From: Azorinus chamasolen
Lineage: Eukaryota > Mollusca > Bivalvia > Cardiida > Solecurtidae
DNA: 64,000 nt
NCBI GenBank assembly: GCA_963576725.1
Contig: OY755252.1
Location: 28,081,895 to 28,145,894, forward strand
Direction: 5' to 3'
Part shown: piece by piece, positions 20,125-29,809 of the stretch
Position numbering within the stretch: the stretch's first letter is position 1
Layout: each line of letters starts with the position of its first letter
Position numbers and translations under genes: made by a program
Notes under the pieces: model-generated
Told to the model about the DNA's origin: nothing
The model's input: only the letters and a program-made list of their open reading frames with translations
Databases searched by the model: none

Positions 20125-20374
20125 ACCCTTTATTCCTTAAATAAATACGCCTTTCTATACCACTTTGCAAACAGAGTAGACCCAGATCAGACGGCTCCTA
20201 TAGTAGCCGTCTGATCAAGGTATGCACTGTTTGCCTATGACATAATATGAATATGAGTCTGCAGTTTCTCTCATGGACAAACACTCCTGTGTTCATGTGC
20301 TATTATAGCAGTAAATGTAATTATTATACAATATGTCAATATATTTTATATTGAATATTCATGGAGTAATGGTT
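20125..20374 (-). mobile_element. MITE family A
   Basis: CACCCTTTATTCCTTAAAT start, core AGACCCAGATCAGACGGCTC at about 20165-20240, end TGAATATTCATGGAGTAATG. It abuts the 18-bp minisatellite. Confidence 0.75.
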
Positions 20375-20381
20375 GAAAGCA

Positions 20382-20989
20382 AGACCCCAGTTTAATGTAA
20401 GACCTCAGTTTAATGGAAGACCTTAGTTTAATGGAAGACCTCGGTTTAATGTAAGACCTCAGTTTAATGTAAGACCTCAGTTTAATGTAAGACCCCAGTT
20501 TAATGTCAGGCCTCAGTTGAATGCAAGACCATAGTTTAATGTAAGATCTCAGTTTAATGGATGACCTCAGTTTAATGGAAGACCTCAGTTTAATGTAAGA
20601 CCCCATTTTAATGTAAGGCCTCAGTTTAAGCAAGACATTAGTTTAATGGAAGACCTCAGTTTAATGTAAGACCCCAGTTTAATGTAAGGCCTCGGTTTAA
20701 TGTAAGACCTCAGTTTAATGTAAGACCTCGGTTTAATGCAAGACCTCAGTTTAATGTAACACCTCAGTTTTATGTAAGACCTCAGTTTATTGCAAGACCT
20801 CAGTTTAATGTAAGATCTCAGTTTAATGCAAGACCTCAGTTTAATGCAAGACCTCAGTTTAATAATATACCTCGGTTTAATGCAAGACCTCGGTTTATTG
20901 CAATACCTCAGTTTAATGTAAGACATCGGTTTAATGCAAGACCTCAGTTTGATGTAAGACCTCAGTTTAATTCAAGACCTCAGTTTAAT
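20382..20989. repeat. 18-bp minisatellite, about 34 copies
   Basis: Unit AGACCTCAGTTTAATGTA with variants at a few positions (CC/CT, GTAA/GCAA/GGAA). Because 18 is a multiple of three, the minus strand stays open as a six-residue repeat (Tyr-Ile-Lys-Leu-Arg-Ser) over two frames, 20346-20633 and 20621-20926. A 2-nt loss at about 20630 (TTTAAGCAAG for TTTAATGCAAG) shifts between them. There is no start context, no flanking exon and no non-repeat coding, so I treat it as a non-coding satellite. Confidence 0.95.
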
Positions 20990-21307
20990 GTTTTAGACAA
21001 CTTTTACTGTACTAAACTTACCGTTAGAAAGTGATTATATCTATTGTTCAATACGGTTTGCATTGCCGGTCGTTTTGTTTGTAAAATTCCAACTCGTTAC
21101 ACGTCTTTTACGCGAATACCTACTTTATTTATTGTATTTTAATATAGATAATGTGACCTTTGGGACTTCTTTGTTTCGAATATATGGGTTTTATTCCAAC
21201 AACTTTAACAGCACTATTAAATCATCTGATTTCTCCTAGATAGTTTGTGCAAAACTATAACAACCGCATCTTCCTTCCTGCTAAGGATTACAAGATACCA
21301 TAGCTCT
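20990..21307. other. nothing recognised
   Basis: AT-rich sequence, with TTTTACTGTAC near 21002 as a possible lost MITE end. Confidence 0.4.
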
Positions 21308-21417
21308 ACACTTTATCCCTTTCATAGAGACGCCTGTTGATGTCTTTGTAAATAAAGAAGACCCAGACCAGATGGCTCCTGTAGTAACCATCTGATCAGG
21401 ATCTGCTCTATTTTCTT
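21308..21417 (-). mobile_element. MITE family A, left part only
   Basis: CACTTTATCCCTTTCATAGA, core AGACCCAGACCAGATGGCTC with its partner up to GATCTGCTCTATTTTC. Cut off by the next A copy. Confidence 0.65.
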
Positions 21418-21670
21418 AGCCATTTACTGCATAAACACGCCTTTCTATTACTTCGCAAACAGATTGGACCCAGATCAGACGGCTCCTTTTGGAGCCGTCT
21501 GATCAGGGTCTACTCTGTTTGCTTATGATACAATATAAATTACGATTCTACTGTTTCTGCGATGACTAACAGTATTGTATACATATGAAGTTACAATAAT
21601 TAATCTAATTAATGTTCATGGTATCATTATCTCTTACATGTACATGAATATTCATGGAGTAAAGGGTTAA
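21418..21670 (-). mobile_element. MITE family A
   Basis: CCATTTACTGCATAAACACG to ATGGAGTAAAGGGTTAA; core GGCTCCTTTTGGAGCC at about 21455-21525. Confidence 0.8.
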
Positions 21671-21728
21671 GAAATAATATAGATCTTATACTACTGCTTC
21701 TGACACAATAAAACTTTCCATTACAAAC

Positions 21729-21977
21729 TTAACCCTTCTCTTGCTGAAATTTAAAATACATGTCTCCTTCTTTACCCATGCCCTGTTGTATAATTACATA
21801 TATATTCACTGTGTACAAGTCTTGCGCTGTGCAATCACTGCTGTGGAGTGCACTGGTTGCACAATCAACTTGTAAATAGTGCAGACCCTGGTGAGACAGC
21901 TCCTGCAGGAGCTGTCTCATCTGGGTCTTCACTGTGTACAGGTAGGTATATTGACGTGAATAGCAAGCGAATGGTTA
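21729..21977 (-). mobile_element. MITE family H
   Basis: TTAACCCTTCTCTTGCTGAA to AATAGCAAGCGAATGGTTAA; core AGACAGCTCCTGCAGGAGCT at about 21870-21940. It is the mirror of the copy at 8.5 kb. Confidence 0.85.
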
Positions 21978-22235
21978 AAAGTACAACACTACTCACGTCC
22001 CTAGCACCGGCTTCACACGGTATTCAATTTCCATAAATACATTTTGTAAACACATTGAAACTGAAGGGCTAGAAAACTAATAGAATTTATATACTAACAC
22101 TGAGAATGAAGTACGGGTCGACGTTTAACGACCGCCACACAAGCACTTACAATGTAACACCTGCTTTTGTGAAGTACATAAGTCTCATTTAACTAATAGC
22201 TCATTGAGAGTAATTCTTGTCGAAGAAATAACATC

Positions 22236-22550
22236 TACAGTTGAACTTCGATAACTCGAACTCGGATAACTCGAACTTCAGTCCTTCCAAAACTTACAAT
22301 GCAGAATTGTTCTAATAATGTATCTCTACAGATATCTAGAAACACATGTGACAGCTTAATACAGGTCTAAAGTAATGCTGAAAGCTCCTACAGGAGCTTT
22401 CATGTAGGAGCTTTCAGCATTACTTTAGACATGTATTAAACTGTGACCCGAAGAAATTGTTCAGATAAGAAATCGGATGACTCGAACTTCTTTTATCTCG
22501 AACTAATTTGTATGGTCCCTTGAAGTTCGAGTTATCGAAGTTCAACAGTA
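22236..22550. mobile_element. MITE family G, full length
   Basis: TACAGTTGAACTTCGATAAC to GTTATCGAAGTTCAACAGTA are about 24-nt inverted repeats, extended by CTCGAACTCGGATAACTCG. The core at about 22350-22440 repeats part of itself: AGGAGCTTTCATGTAGGAGC. Confidence 0.9.
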
Positions 22551-22589
22551 TATCAATTTAGTATTTTCTCTGTTACTTGTCAAATGTAC

Positions 22590-22690
22590 CATCAGCTTGT
22601 CCCATATACATGTATAAGATTCTGATGAGGCATCGAGTTATATTGCGTCTCATCTGGATCAAAGCTGTTTGACACTCGGTCTATACTTTC
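22590..22690. mobile_element. family D core, diverged
   Basis: AGATTCTGATGAGGCATCGA and TTGCGTCTCATCTGGATC, then AAAGCTGTTTGACACTCGG. Confidence 0.55.
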
Positions 22691-22764
22691 TCTATTTAGA
22701 GTTGCACCGGATCAAAAATGTAACAGACATTGAGTTACACAGCGTGGTAAGAGTTATTTCTAGG

Positions 22765-22952
22765 GTAAAAAACTTGAATAAAGTAGATTAAAACATTTTC
22801 ATGAATAACGCATTTATTCTCTACCAAACCCTATGCTGTGACCACTCTTTAGAATAGTCTCAAAGAGACGATTCTAAAGAGTGGTCACAACACAGGATTT
22901 GGTCGAGAAATAACGATTTTAGTATTTGAGCGTGCAACTTTATCTGTTCTAA
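22765..22952. mobile_element. MITE family C
   Basis: AGATTAAAACATTTTCATGA, palindrome at about 22820-22915 (ACCACTCTTTAGAATAG and partner), then GATTTTAGTATTTGAGCG and AACTTTATCTG. The left terminus is eroded. Confidence 0.75.
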
Positions 22953-23218
22953 ATGTATGTTCCTAAAGTATTGGAAATGTTCATGGGGAAAAAAGTCCCG
23001 ACTTTGCAAAGAATGATGGGGGGTTTATGTGCTAGAACTTGTCACAAAACTCTAATTGAAGTTTACACTTTTAACGTCACCGAGGGAAATTACTTTTCAA
23101 ATTACTGGTTCCTAAGCAACAATCAATATATAGACACATTTACTGACTTTCAGGCGGTTTTAAGTAATTTACTGGCAGGGCGAAAAAAAGACACCACTTG
23201 TGAAATTTCGAAATAATC
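22953..23218 (+). other. unsupported 87-codon frame
   Basis: The longest non-repeat open frame in this area (22953-23216). It has no recognisable domain, signal sequence or splice context, and no second copy in the window, so I do not call it a gene. It lies between a C and an A element. Confidence 0.3.
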
Positions 23219-23466
23219 CGCTAACCCTTTTCCTGCCAGAGACGTCGTATGACGCATAAATATGCAAATAAACTGAAGAGATCGTCTGATCAGGGTCTTC
23301 TCTGTTTGCTTATGAAATGGTGTTGATTTGACTCTACCGTTTCTAATATTGACATATCTTCTTTGTTCATAATGCCATTATATAGCAAGACAGCTAAATA
23401 CATGTTTATTGAAACTTTATTCAATAGTCATGGTTTTTACATGAATATTCATCTTGTAAAGGGTGA
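23219..23466 (-). mobile_element. MITE family A, half core lost
   Basis: CTAACCCTTTTCCTGCC start. Only the right core arm remains (GATCGTCTGATCAGGGTC). Inverted arm TTTTTACATGAATATTCATC and TTGTAAAGGGTG end. Confidence 0.7.
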
Positions 23467-23559
23467 AAAGAACCCGGATGTAGATTAGACGTCAGGTGAC
23501 CAAGTGTCGCATCTAAATACAAACTTATGTAACCCGTCCTGAAATATATACCAAAATGT

Positions 23560-23748
23560 CCAGATAAGGTGCGTAAATTAAAACATTTTCAAAAATAACT
23601 TTCTCCACCAAACCAGATGTTGTGACCACTCTTTAGAATCGTCTAGACTCGTCTCTTCGAGACGATTCTAAAGAGTGGTCACAACATAGGGTTTGGTGGA
23701 GAAATGCCGATTTTAGGATTTGAGTACATGTACGCATCTTTATCTGTA
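23560..23748. mobile_element. MITE family C, full length
   Basis: CCAGATAAGGTGCGTAAATT at the left and ACGCATCTTTATCTG at the right are the inverted ends. The core at about 23592-23705 has ACCACTCTTTAGAATCGTC, with a small extra CTAGACTCGT in one arm. Best reference for C. Confidence 0.85.
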
Positions 23749-23844
23749 GCTCTCTATATATTATCATAATGTTTGCTCATTTTCGGATCTAGTGTATAAT
23801 TGAATGCATCCGATTCGAACAAGCGCTGGCGAAGCTATTGACCG

Positions 23845-23895
23845 AGTGTCAAACAGTTTGGATCCTGATGAGCGTCCGAGTCACTACTATAATGA
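23845..23895. mobile_element. family D half core
   Basis: GTGTCAAACAGTTTGGATCC and TGATGAGCGTCCGAGTCAC without the returning arm. Confidence 0.5.
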
Positions 23896-24056
23896 AATAT
23901 GGAACACGCCGTTTAGCGACATAAGCGGAGATGGTTGCCAACATGATAGAAGTTGGACAGAATAAACGCTGTACTGTTACATGTAAACCTCTATAAAGCG
24001 GCCAACAGACACACGTCCAAATCTGGATGTTAACTATAACTACACTGTATTTTCAA

Positions 24057-24215
24057 ATGAACTATTTCAAAATCAGAAAGGTCAAGCTTACGGTGAATAT
24101 TTTGGGATTTTTCTAAAAGAAAAAGTGTAACATGACAAAAAGTGCAGACGCTGATGAGAGGGCTCCTCTAGGAACCCTATTATCTGGGTCTACACTGTTT
24201 GCAAAGGAAAATAGT
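24057..24215. mobile_element. MITE family M
   Basis: AAATCAGAAAGGTCAAGCTT, core AGTGCAGACGCTGATGAGAG with GGGTCTACACTGTTTGC, then GGAAAATAGTGACTCG. A related copy sits in every unit of the large array (for example about 29637-29790). Confidence 0.6.
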
Positions 24216-24264
24216 GACTCGTTTCCCGCATTGTACATGTAAGGGCAAAAGGCACATTCAAGAT

Positions 24265-24345
24265 TATTACAAGACGAAAGTTTTGCTGAAAACAACCCCA
24301 GGATCTGTTTGCATTACCTTCATCCTGTATTTAGTTAATCCCTGC
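24265..24345. mobile_element. K/F-type relic
   Basis: ACAAGACGAAAGTTTTGCTG, then TTTGCATTACCTTCATCCTG; the palindrome has decayed. Confidence 0.35.
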
Positions 24346-24833
24346 ACGTATATGCTAATACGTATTTAATTGGTTATATTGTATATAATAATGCATGACA
24401 AAAATGGCGCTGGGTGCGCTCCATGAAAAGCAGCCCGTACCCATTTCAAACTGATATAGAGATCTCCATTTAAAAGGCACAGACAAATCAGGTTCTGCAC
24501 AGTTTATCACCCTTCAGCGTCAAACGTTCCAATAAGAAAATATATTTGTTTTCTGGTCGGAAAACCGTACTTTTCCGATTGGAAAATATATAATAGGGAT
24601 ATACAATTTAGCTCTTACATGTACTTTAGAACCCCCTCCCCCTTATATACCATGTTTGCACCGACAGTCTTCATAATATTTGCGATGTGTTTCCCTAGCG
24701 TTTTACTCCATATACACACCTTCTTTAACGCACATGAAAGTAGGATTGATCCAGATCAGACGACTCATATAGTCCTGATTTAACATAATAAATAATTACA
24801 TGTAGCTAAGCCATTTCCATGATGGCGTTATTC
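24346..24833. other. no gene; A relic near right edge
   Basis: TTTACTCCATATACACACC and TGATCCAGATCAGACGACTC at about 24704-24775 are the left part of an A element. Short repeated ATATAATAGGGATATA near 24590. Nothing else. Confidence 0.4.
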
Positions 24834-25068
24834 CTTATCCCATTCCCTCATAGGTTTTTTTTTTTTTTAGATCCAACCACTTTGAACAAATCTACCGAAA
24901 AGGAGCATTGACTATAGAGAAAAGGAAACAATTATAATTTTGTGATTTGAAACAATTGTGATAAATAGAGCATTTGCTCCTATAGAAGCAAATGCTCTAT
25001 TTATCACAATGGTTTCAATGGGTTACTGTTACAGAGGCGTAGAAAGGCGTATTTATGGAGGAAGGGTT
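24834..25068 (+). mobile_element. MITE family B
   Basis: ATCCCATTCCCTCATAGG, then a T10 run, ACCGAAAAGGAGCATTGACT, core GCATTTGCTCCTATAGAAGC at about 24955-25020, end TTATGGAGGAAGGGTTA. Confidence 0.85.
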
Positions 25069-25119
25069 ATATGAATATTGGACAGGAAAAGGGTAAATAA
25101 AATAGCAATTCGAGAGGTT

Positions 25120-25368
25120 TTAACCCTTCTCTTGCTGAATTTTAAAATACATTTCTCCTTCTTTACCCATGCCCTGTTGTATAATTACATATATCTTCAC
25201 TGTGTATAAGTATTGCACTGTGCAATCACTGCTGTGGAGTGCACTGGTTGCACAATCAACTTGTAAATAGTGCAGACCCTGATGAGCCAGCTCCTGCAGG
25301 AGCTGTCTCATCTGGGTCTTCACTATTTGCAGGTAGGTATATTGACGTGAATAGCAAGCGAAGGGTTA
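25120..25368 (-). mobile_element. MITE family H
   Basis: TTAACCCTTCTCTTGCTGAA to AATAGCAAGCGAAGGGTTAA. It is nearly identical to the copy at 21.7 kb, including CACTGCTGTGGAGTGCACTG, which argues for recent spread. Confidence 0.9.
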
Positions 25369-25576
25369 ATGTAACTTCACAGCTTAATCATATTTTGTTT
25401 GCATACTACATGTACATGTATATATCCTGTATCTGTAAATGATGCCCATCTTGCATGCATGGTTGTGTGACTTATAGCAATTCTGCAAAATAGAAGCAAA
25501 ACTCAATTATATTTTCAAGAGAAGAGCATTAGAATAATTTTGTCTTCAACAACAAAAGATGAAGATTGCTTCATTA
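25369..25576. other. nothing recognised
   Basis: Several TACATGTA motifs near 25405-25425; no gene or element. Confidence 0.35.
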
Positions 25577-25776
25577 TTTAACGTAAAGCCTTCTCCAGTA
25601 GAAAATGTTATAATGAAATATGGAAGCTGAATTACAGACAGTAAAGAAACAGAACGTTCAAATTCCACTAGCAAACAGAGCAGACACTGATAAGACTGCT
25701 CATATACGAGCCGTCTGATCTGGGTCTACTATGTTTGAAAATGAGTGAATACACGTTTATATGAGGGAAAGGGTTA
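25577..25776 (+). mobile_element. MITE family A, left end eroded
   Basis: GAAATATGGAAGCTGAATTA, core CAGACACTGATAAGACTGCT at about 25673-25740, end ATGAGGGAAAGGGTTAA. Confidence 0.75.
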
Positions 25777-25778
25777 AA

Positions 25779-25855
25779 TATGAATAAGGGCAGGTAGCGG
25801 CATGCCTCAGCCTGTATTAAGCTGCCACCTGTCTAGGTGTTTTTTACTTTACAAG
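25779..25855. mobile_element. K/F-type right arm
   Basis: GGGCAGGTAGCGGCATGCCT, then AGCCTGTATTAAGCTGCCAC and CTGTCTAGG. The core is deleted. Confidence 0.4.
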
Positions 25856-25991
25856 AATCTAATTTTCTACATACCGTTCAAGGGGTACATTTATTTGTAT
25901 CTTAATGTCACAATGACTCTTGGTATTGTAGCAGCACTCGGAGTTTTCACTCGAAGGTGTTTGAGGTATTTTCTATGAAGATTATTACAAA

Positions 25992-26269
25992 CTAAAGTTG
26001 AACTTCGATATCTCGAATTTGGATAATTCGAACTTCAGAATAACCCGAACTAAAAGTTCGGTCCTGCCAGAATTTACAATACAGAATTGTTCCAAAATGT
26101 ATTATTAATTTATTACGCATACTTATCTAGGAACACATGTGACAGCTTAATGCAGATCGAAAGTGATGCTGAAAGCTCCTACAGGAACCTTCACCATTAC
26201 TGTCGACCGGCATTAAACTGCGAATTTGAGATATTGGTGAGATTAGAACTCGGATGACTCGAAACTCTG
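25992..26269. mobile_element. MITE family G, truncated at right
   Basis: AAGTTGAACTTCGATATCTC, a local duplication of the CTCGAA/TTCGAA arm, core AAGTGATGCTGAAAGCTCC, then ACTCGGATGACTCGAAACTC. It stops exactly at the TTAA of the following B element; the expected GTTCAACTGTA end is absent. Confidence 0.8.
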
Positions 26270-26499
26270 TTAACCCATTTCCTCATAGGCTATTTTTAGA
26301 TACAACCTCTTTGAATAAACCAACCGAAAAGGAGCATTAACTAGAGAAAAGGATTTTTTTTAGAATGTTGTAGTATGAAACAATTGTGATAGATAGAGCA
26401 TTTGCTCCTATTGGACCACATGCTCTATTTATCACAATTGTTTCACAAAGTGACTTTTACAGAGTCGTCAAAAGTTGTCAACATTAGGGAATGGGTTAA
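26270..26499 (+). mobile_element. MITE family B
   Basis: TTAACCCATTTCCTCATAGG to ATTAGGGAATGGGTTAA; core AGAGCATTTGCTCCTATTGG at about 26380-26450. Confidence 0.9.
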
Positions 26500-26504
26500 A
26501 CCAC

Positions 26505-26926
26505 ATTCGTAACGGATCACATTTGTAACAGATATGTTACGAATGCGATCACATTCGTAACATGTAAAATGTGTTACAAATTGAGTGTCCGACATGGAGG
26601 TTGACATTAGAGTCACATATGAAACAGGTTGAGTTCCTGGCTGACAATGTTAAATTAGTAAATAGTAATAGGATTATCATTGATGGTGGTGGTGATGATT
26701 GGGCGATCATGGTTTCATTCAGATACTAATCATGACCCGACTGGAAATAACACATCATGTTATTGCTCGCAACATGTGACAAATGTCTTTCAGTTGTATA
26801 CATTCACTCTTTAGCTTCCTTTTCTGTATGACATTTGACGTGTTACAAACGTGACTGTATGTCACATCAGAAATTGACATCGATCACATTCCTCACAAAA
26901 TGGTATAAATGTTACGAATGTGATCG
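26505..26926. mobile_element. inverted-repeat element with ATTCGTAAC motifs
   Basis: Left part has CACATTCGTAACGGATCACA and GCGATCACATTCGTAACATG; right end is GTTACGAATGTGATCG. The interior is not palindromic and not coding. The multiple terminal motifs (26509, 26527, 26549 and 26912) resemble a foldback structure. Confidence 0.6.
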
Positions 26927-27347
26927 GGCCCCCGTTTCACGAACATTCTTAAGTAATTACTTAGCTAAGCCTGTTATTTAAAAGTTTCACAAGAACATAA
27001 CTTTTCATAAATTAGTGTTTAATGTGCCACAAAGGGGTAAGAGGTTTGCTCCGTTATCATTTTAAGAACAAATATTGTACTTGATACTAACTAAAGGTGA
27101 TCTAAAGCAAAAACAATATTTAAGAATTTGTAACAGACTTAAGAATTTTATCAAATTCATTTTGGGTTTAACTAGCTGTTCCTTGCAAAAACCGGTATTT
27201 TCTATTAAAATATATAACAGAATATCTCTAAGGTTTCTGTTAAGATAAAATTATTTGACATATCTTCTATAAATATAAATGTAATACCTCTTATAAGTTA
27301 AGCCTGATACTAAGTAATTACTTAAGAATGTTCGTGAAATGGGGGCC
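26927..27347. mobile_element. 421-bp MITE with long TIRs
   Basis: Left GGCCCCCGTTTCACGAACAT, TCTTAAGTAATTACTTAG; right CTAAGTAATTACTTAAGA, ATGTTCGTGAAATGGGGGCC. TIRs of about 42 nt with a single mismatch near the outside. The AT-rich interior has no reading frame. It sits immediately against the previous inverted-repeat element. Confidence 0.85.
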
Positions 27348-27434
27348 AGGAACTAATCTGGGCATGCGTCTGATACATTGTAAGAACCTGGATAAAACAG
27401 TTCTTCTATAATTAATGTAGACAGCAGTTTTTTT

Positions 27435-27537
27435 GGAGACGCCTGTGACTCAATACTAAAAGTTTTAGTGTGGACAGTGTGTCCAAACTGTTTGCATAGG
27501 TAATCACAGATCCGGCATTGGCAGCGAAAGGGTTAAT
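27435..27537. mobile_element. MITE family D, right part
   Basis: GTCCAAACTGTTTGCATAGG, ATCACAGATCCGGCATTGGC and GCGAAAGGGTTAA are the right arm and terminus; the left core arm is scrambled. Confidence 0.55.
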
Positions 27538-27689
27538 CAGATCTATAGTTAAACCTTCCCGAGTTCAGCGCGACCTGTCTGACAGTTACAAATAGTGTTT
27601 ATCTATAGGATACTACTAGCGTCTCGTCAAGATCTAAGCTGTTTTACATCCAGTCAAAAGTTTCTTTAAAGCTTGAAGTAGAGTAGAAT

Positions 27690-27889
27690 ATGTTTTAAGC
27701 GGACATCAGGAAGAGGTCTAATTATGGGTCTGGTAGGCAAATGGTAGCTTACTCCAGGTCAAAAGTAACACAGAAAGATCCTACAGCAGAGTTCTGTATT
27801 AGTTTTGCCCTGCATCAAGCCACCATTTGCGTTGTACGATTCTTGTGTTCAGTAAATGAATAGACGCTTAAAACAGGTTCTACTGTAAA
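27690..27889. mobile_element. MITE family K
   Basis: TAAGCGGACATCAGG, GGTCTAATTATGGGTCTGGT, core AAAGATCCTACAGCAGAGTT, then CCTGCATCAAGCCACC, AGACGCTTAAAACAGG and TTCTACTGTA. Confidence 0.7.
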
Positions 27890-28375
27890 ACAATATATTG
27901 CATATCTGGATTTTAGTAAAACATCGTTTGTGCAGCATAAGAAGAGTACACCAAAGCCCCTCTAATTGCCAATTATTAATCAAAGTACTGACAGTACTGA
28001 AGGTTTCGGACATAATATATATCATATTGATTGTTTGCGATGGATTTTTCTGAAAATCATGTCAGTAGTTTGGAAGACATTTAAAGAATTGTTTTATGAA
28101 CATGTCACATACAGGGCGATTCCAATAGCTCATCTTGCCACTTTGTGCCAATAGAGCCAAAATTGATAGTTTATGTAGTAAAGAGCCATCACTCCGTTAT
28201 TTGAAAGTAAGGGTCAAGTCAAGTCGTGCTTAGCATAATAGAATTAACGATTTCACCATTATCGTTGAATGAGAACACTGTAGGTCTAGACTGGACCCCG
28301 GATGATTCTGACCATTATTTGGTCAGTACCAAACATATGCAAGAAATGTCTGATTTATAAAAACCCTAATTTCCT
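27890..28375. other. no gene supported
   Basis: A 62-codon frame at 27966-28154 has no family resemblance that I can see. No palindromes or tRNA-like sequence. Confidence 0.35.
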
Positions 28376-28788
28376 TAACCCTTTCCCTGTTCTATGTTTA
28401 TTCCAAATTTCAATACCTACTGAATATTTATGGACAACATAGTTACAATGAAATATGAAAAGTGGCAATTAGTAGCCATTTAAGAAAGTAAAGAAAAAAA
28501 GAAAGAAAGAGTAGCCTATATATATATAAGTGTGTAGGCAAAAGGGGCATTTAACTCAGAATCCGACAACAATATATCGGACTTTTGTAAATACCACAGG
28601 AAGGGTATGGAACTTTCAGAATCCGACGACCTTATGTCGCACTTCTGTTGTAAAAAGACACCATGCTGTTTGAACAAAGGCGTTTGGATTGACAGTAGGT
28701 CATTGGTAAAATCTATTCATTTTATATTTGGAGATTTCATGAAAAATGGGTCTGTATAATTTGCATATTAAGTATGTACGTTCACTAG
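28376..28788. repeat. rearranged left edge of the tandem array
   Basis: 28376-28500 is the left arm of an A element (TTAACCCTTTCCCTGTTCTA). It is followed by an AGAA/TATA simple stretch, then by 28536-28787, which copies the unit segment seen at about 29793-30055 (GGGCATTTAACTCAG to GTACGTTCACTAG). It then jumps straight to ATCTGGGTCTACTCTG, which begins the first full unit. About 0.9 kb of the unit is missing at that junction, including the tRNA-like segment. This copy is more diverged than the internal units, as expected for an array edge. Confidence 0.75.
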
Positions 28789-29091
28789 ATCTGGGTCTAC
28801 TCTGTTTACAAACGCGTGGAAGGAAAGGGTTAAGTGTTCTAGCACCCAGTCTCTCCTCTCTACCAGTTTGTACAGCTGAATAAGTCAGTTTGGAAACATT
28901 TTTGCAACTTTAGATTAAACAGACATGGCAGCAAATAGTGAAAACCCTTCAAACGGGCCCATTAAGGAGGTGTTTGATCTGGGTCTGCACTATTTGCATA
29001 AGTGTGTTTGTAAAAATACCTAGGGTAATTAGGGTATCACTTGTAAATCTCTGAAATACATTCAAAAGTATAGATTTGTCACCTTTTACAA

Positions 29092-29289
29092 TACAGTAAA
29101 CCCCCTCTTAACCCGACTTCTAGTAGATAAGAATTTAGAAACTTTTTAGGCAGGTGGCTGCTTAATGCAGGGTGAAAGTCATGCCGAGAAGCTTTCTGCA
29201 TTATTTTCATCCTGCATTAAGCTGCCACCTGTCTCCAAGACTGATATTTATACTGAATTTAAAGTCTGGTTTAGAAGGGTTTTACCGTA
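29092..29289. mobile_element. MITE family F (present in each unit)
   Basis: TACAGTAAACCCCCTCTTAA to TTTAGAAGGGTTTTACCGTA, core TTAATGCAGGGTGAAAGTCA and partner around AGCTTTCTGC. The right end carries CCGTA for CTGTA. Copies recur in all eleven units (left ends near 29092, 31262 and so on, one per unit) and independently at 55.0 kb. Confidence 0.85.
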
Positions 29290-29636
29290 CATGTATTTTT
29301 GAAATTCTATTTCTTTCAAACCAGATCTTAGCAACAACGTCGCACGACCATTGATAAAATTCATCAGGAAGCATTGTAATGTCGCAATGGAATCGAATTT
29401 CTGCATTTGAATTTTGATCTACCCTAGAAATAGTACCATTGATGTTCGATATTTCATAGTAGTTCACAAAATGTTGATAGTGTATCGAAATATCAACCGT
29501 GGCTGTAATAATCAAATAATTCTTTTCGGTTATGTGTCCATTACATGTACCTCCAACAATTCTATACTGTTCTGCAAAATCTAACAATTATGTTACTTTG
29601 GTCTACCTAACTATTACAACGGTGAAATGGGCTGTT

Positions 29637-29792
29637 CCAAAATTCAAACAGGTCAAGCTAAAATGAGCTTATGGTTATAGGGACTTTTCCAAACAATAGT
29701 GTAACACGACAAACCGTGCAGATCCTGATTAGAGGGCTTCTCTACGAGCCTTCTTACCTGGGTCTCCTCTGTTTGCAAAGGGCATAAGTGAC
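29637..29792. mobile_element. MITE family M copy inside the unit
   Basis: ATTCAAACAGGTCAAGCTAA, core CCGTGCAGATCCTGATTAGA with CTGGGTCTCCTCTGTTTGC, then GGGCATAAGTGACTAGG. The same order is seen at 24.06 kb. One copy per array unit. Confidence 0.6.
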
Positions 29793-29809
29793 TAGGCAAA
29801 AAGGGCATT

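Noticed and set aside
20346..20926. Two minus-strand frames of 95 and 101 codons with IKLRS repeats
   Set aside because: They are translations of the 18-bp minisatellite. There is no non-repeat coding part or splice context.
20382..20989. CRISPR-like array
   Set aside because: 18-bp units are directly adjacent with no spacers, and the genome is eukaryotic.
22953..23216. 87-codon plus frame outside known repeats
   Set aside because: No recognisable motif, signal peptide or splice signals; length is compatible with chance in AT-rich DNA.
29172..29354. 60-codon plus frames repeated in the array units
   Set aside because: They run through the F palindrome and the reverse complement of the exon-like segment, so they are shadows.
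29750..29775. CTTACCTGG resembling the 5' end of U1 snRNA
   Set aside because: It is part of the M palindrome and the rest of U1 does not follow.
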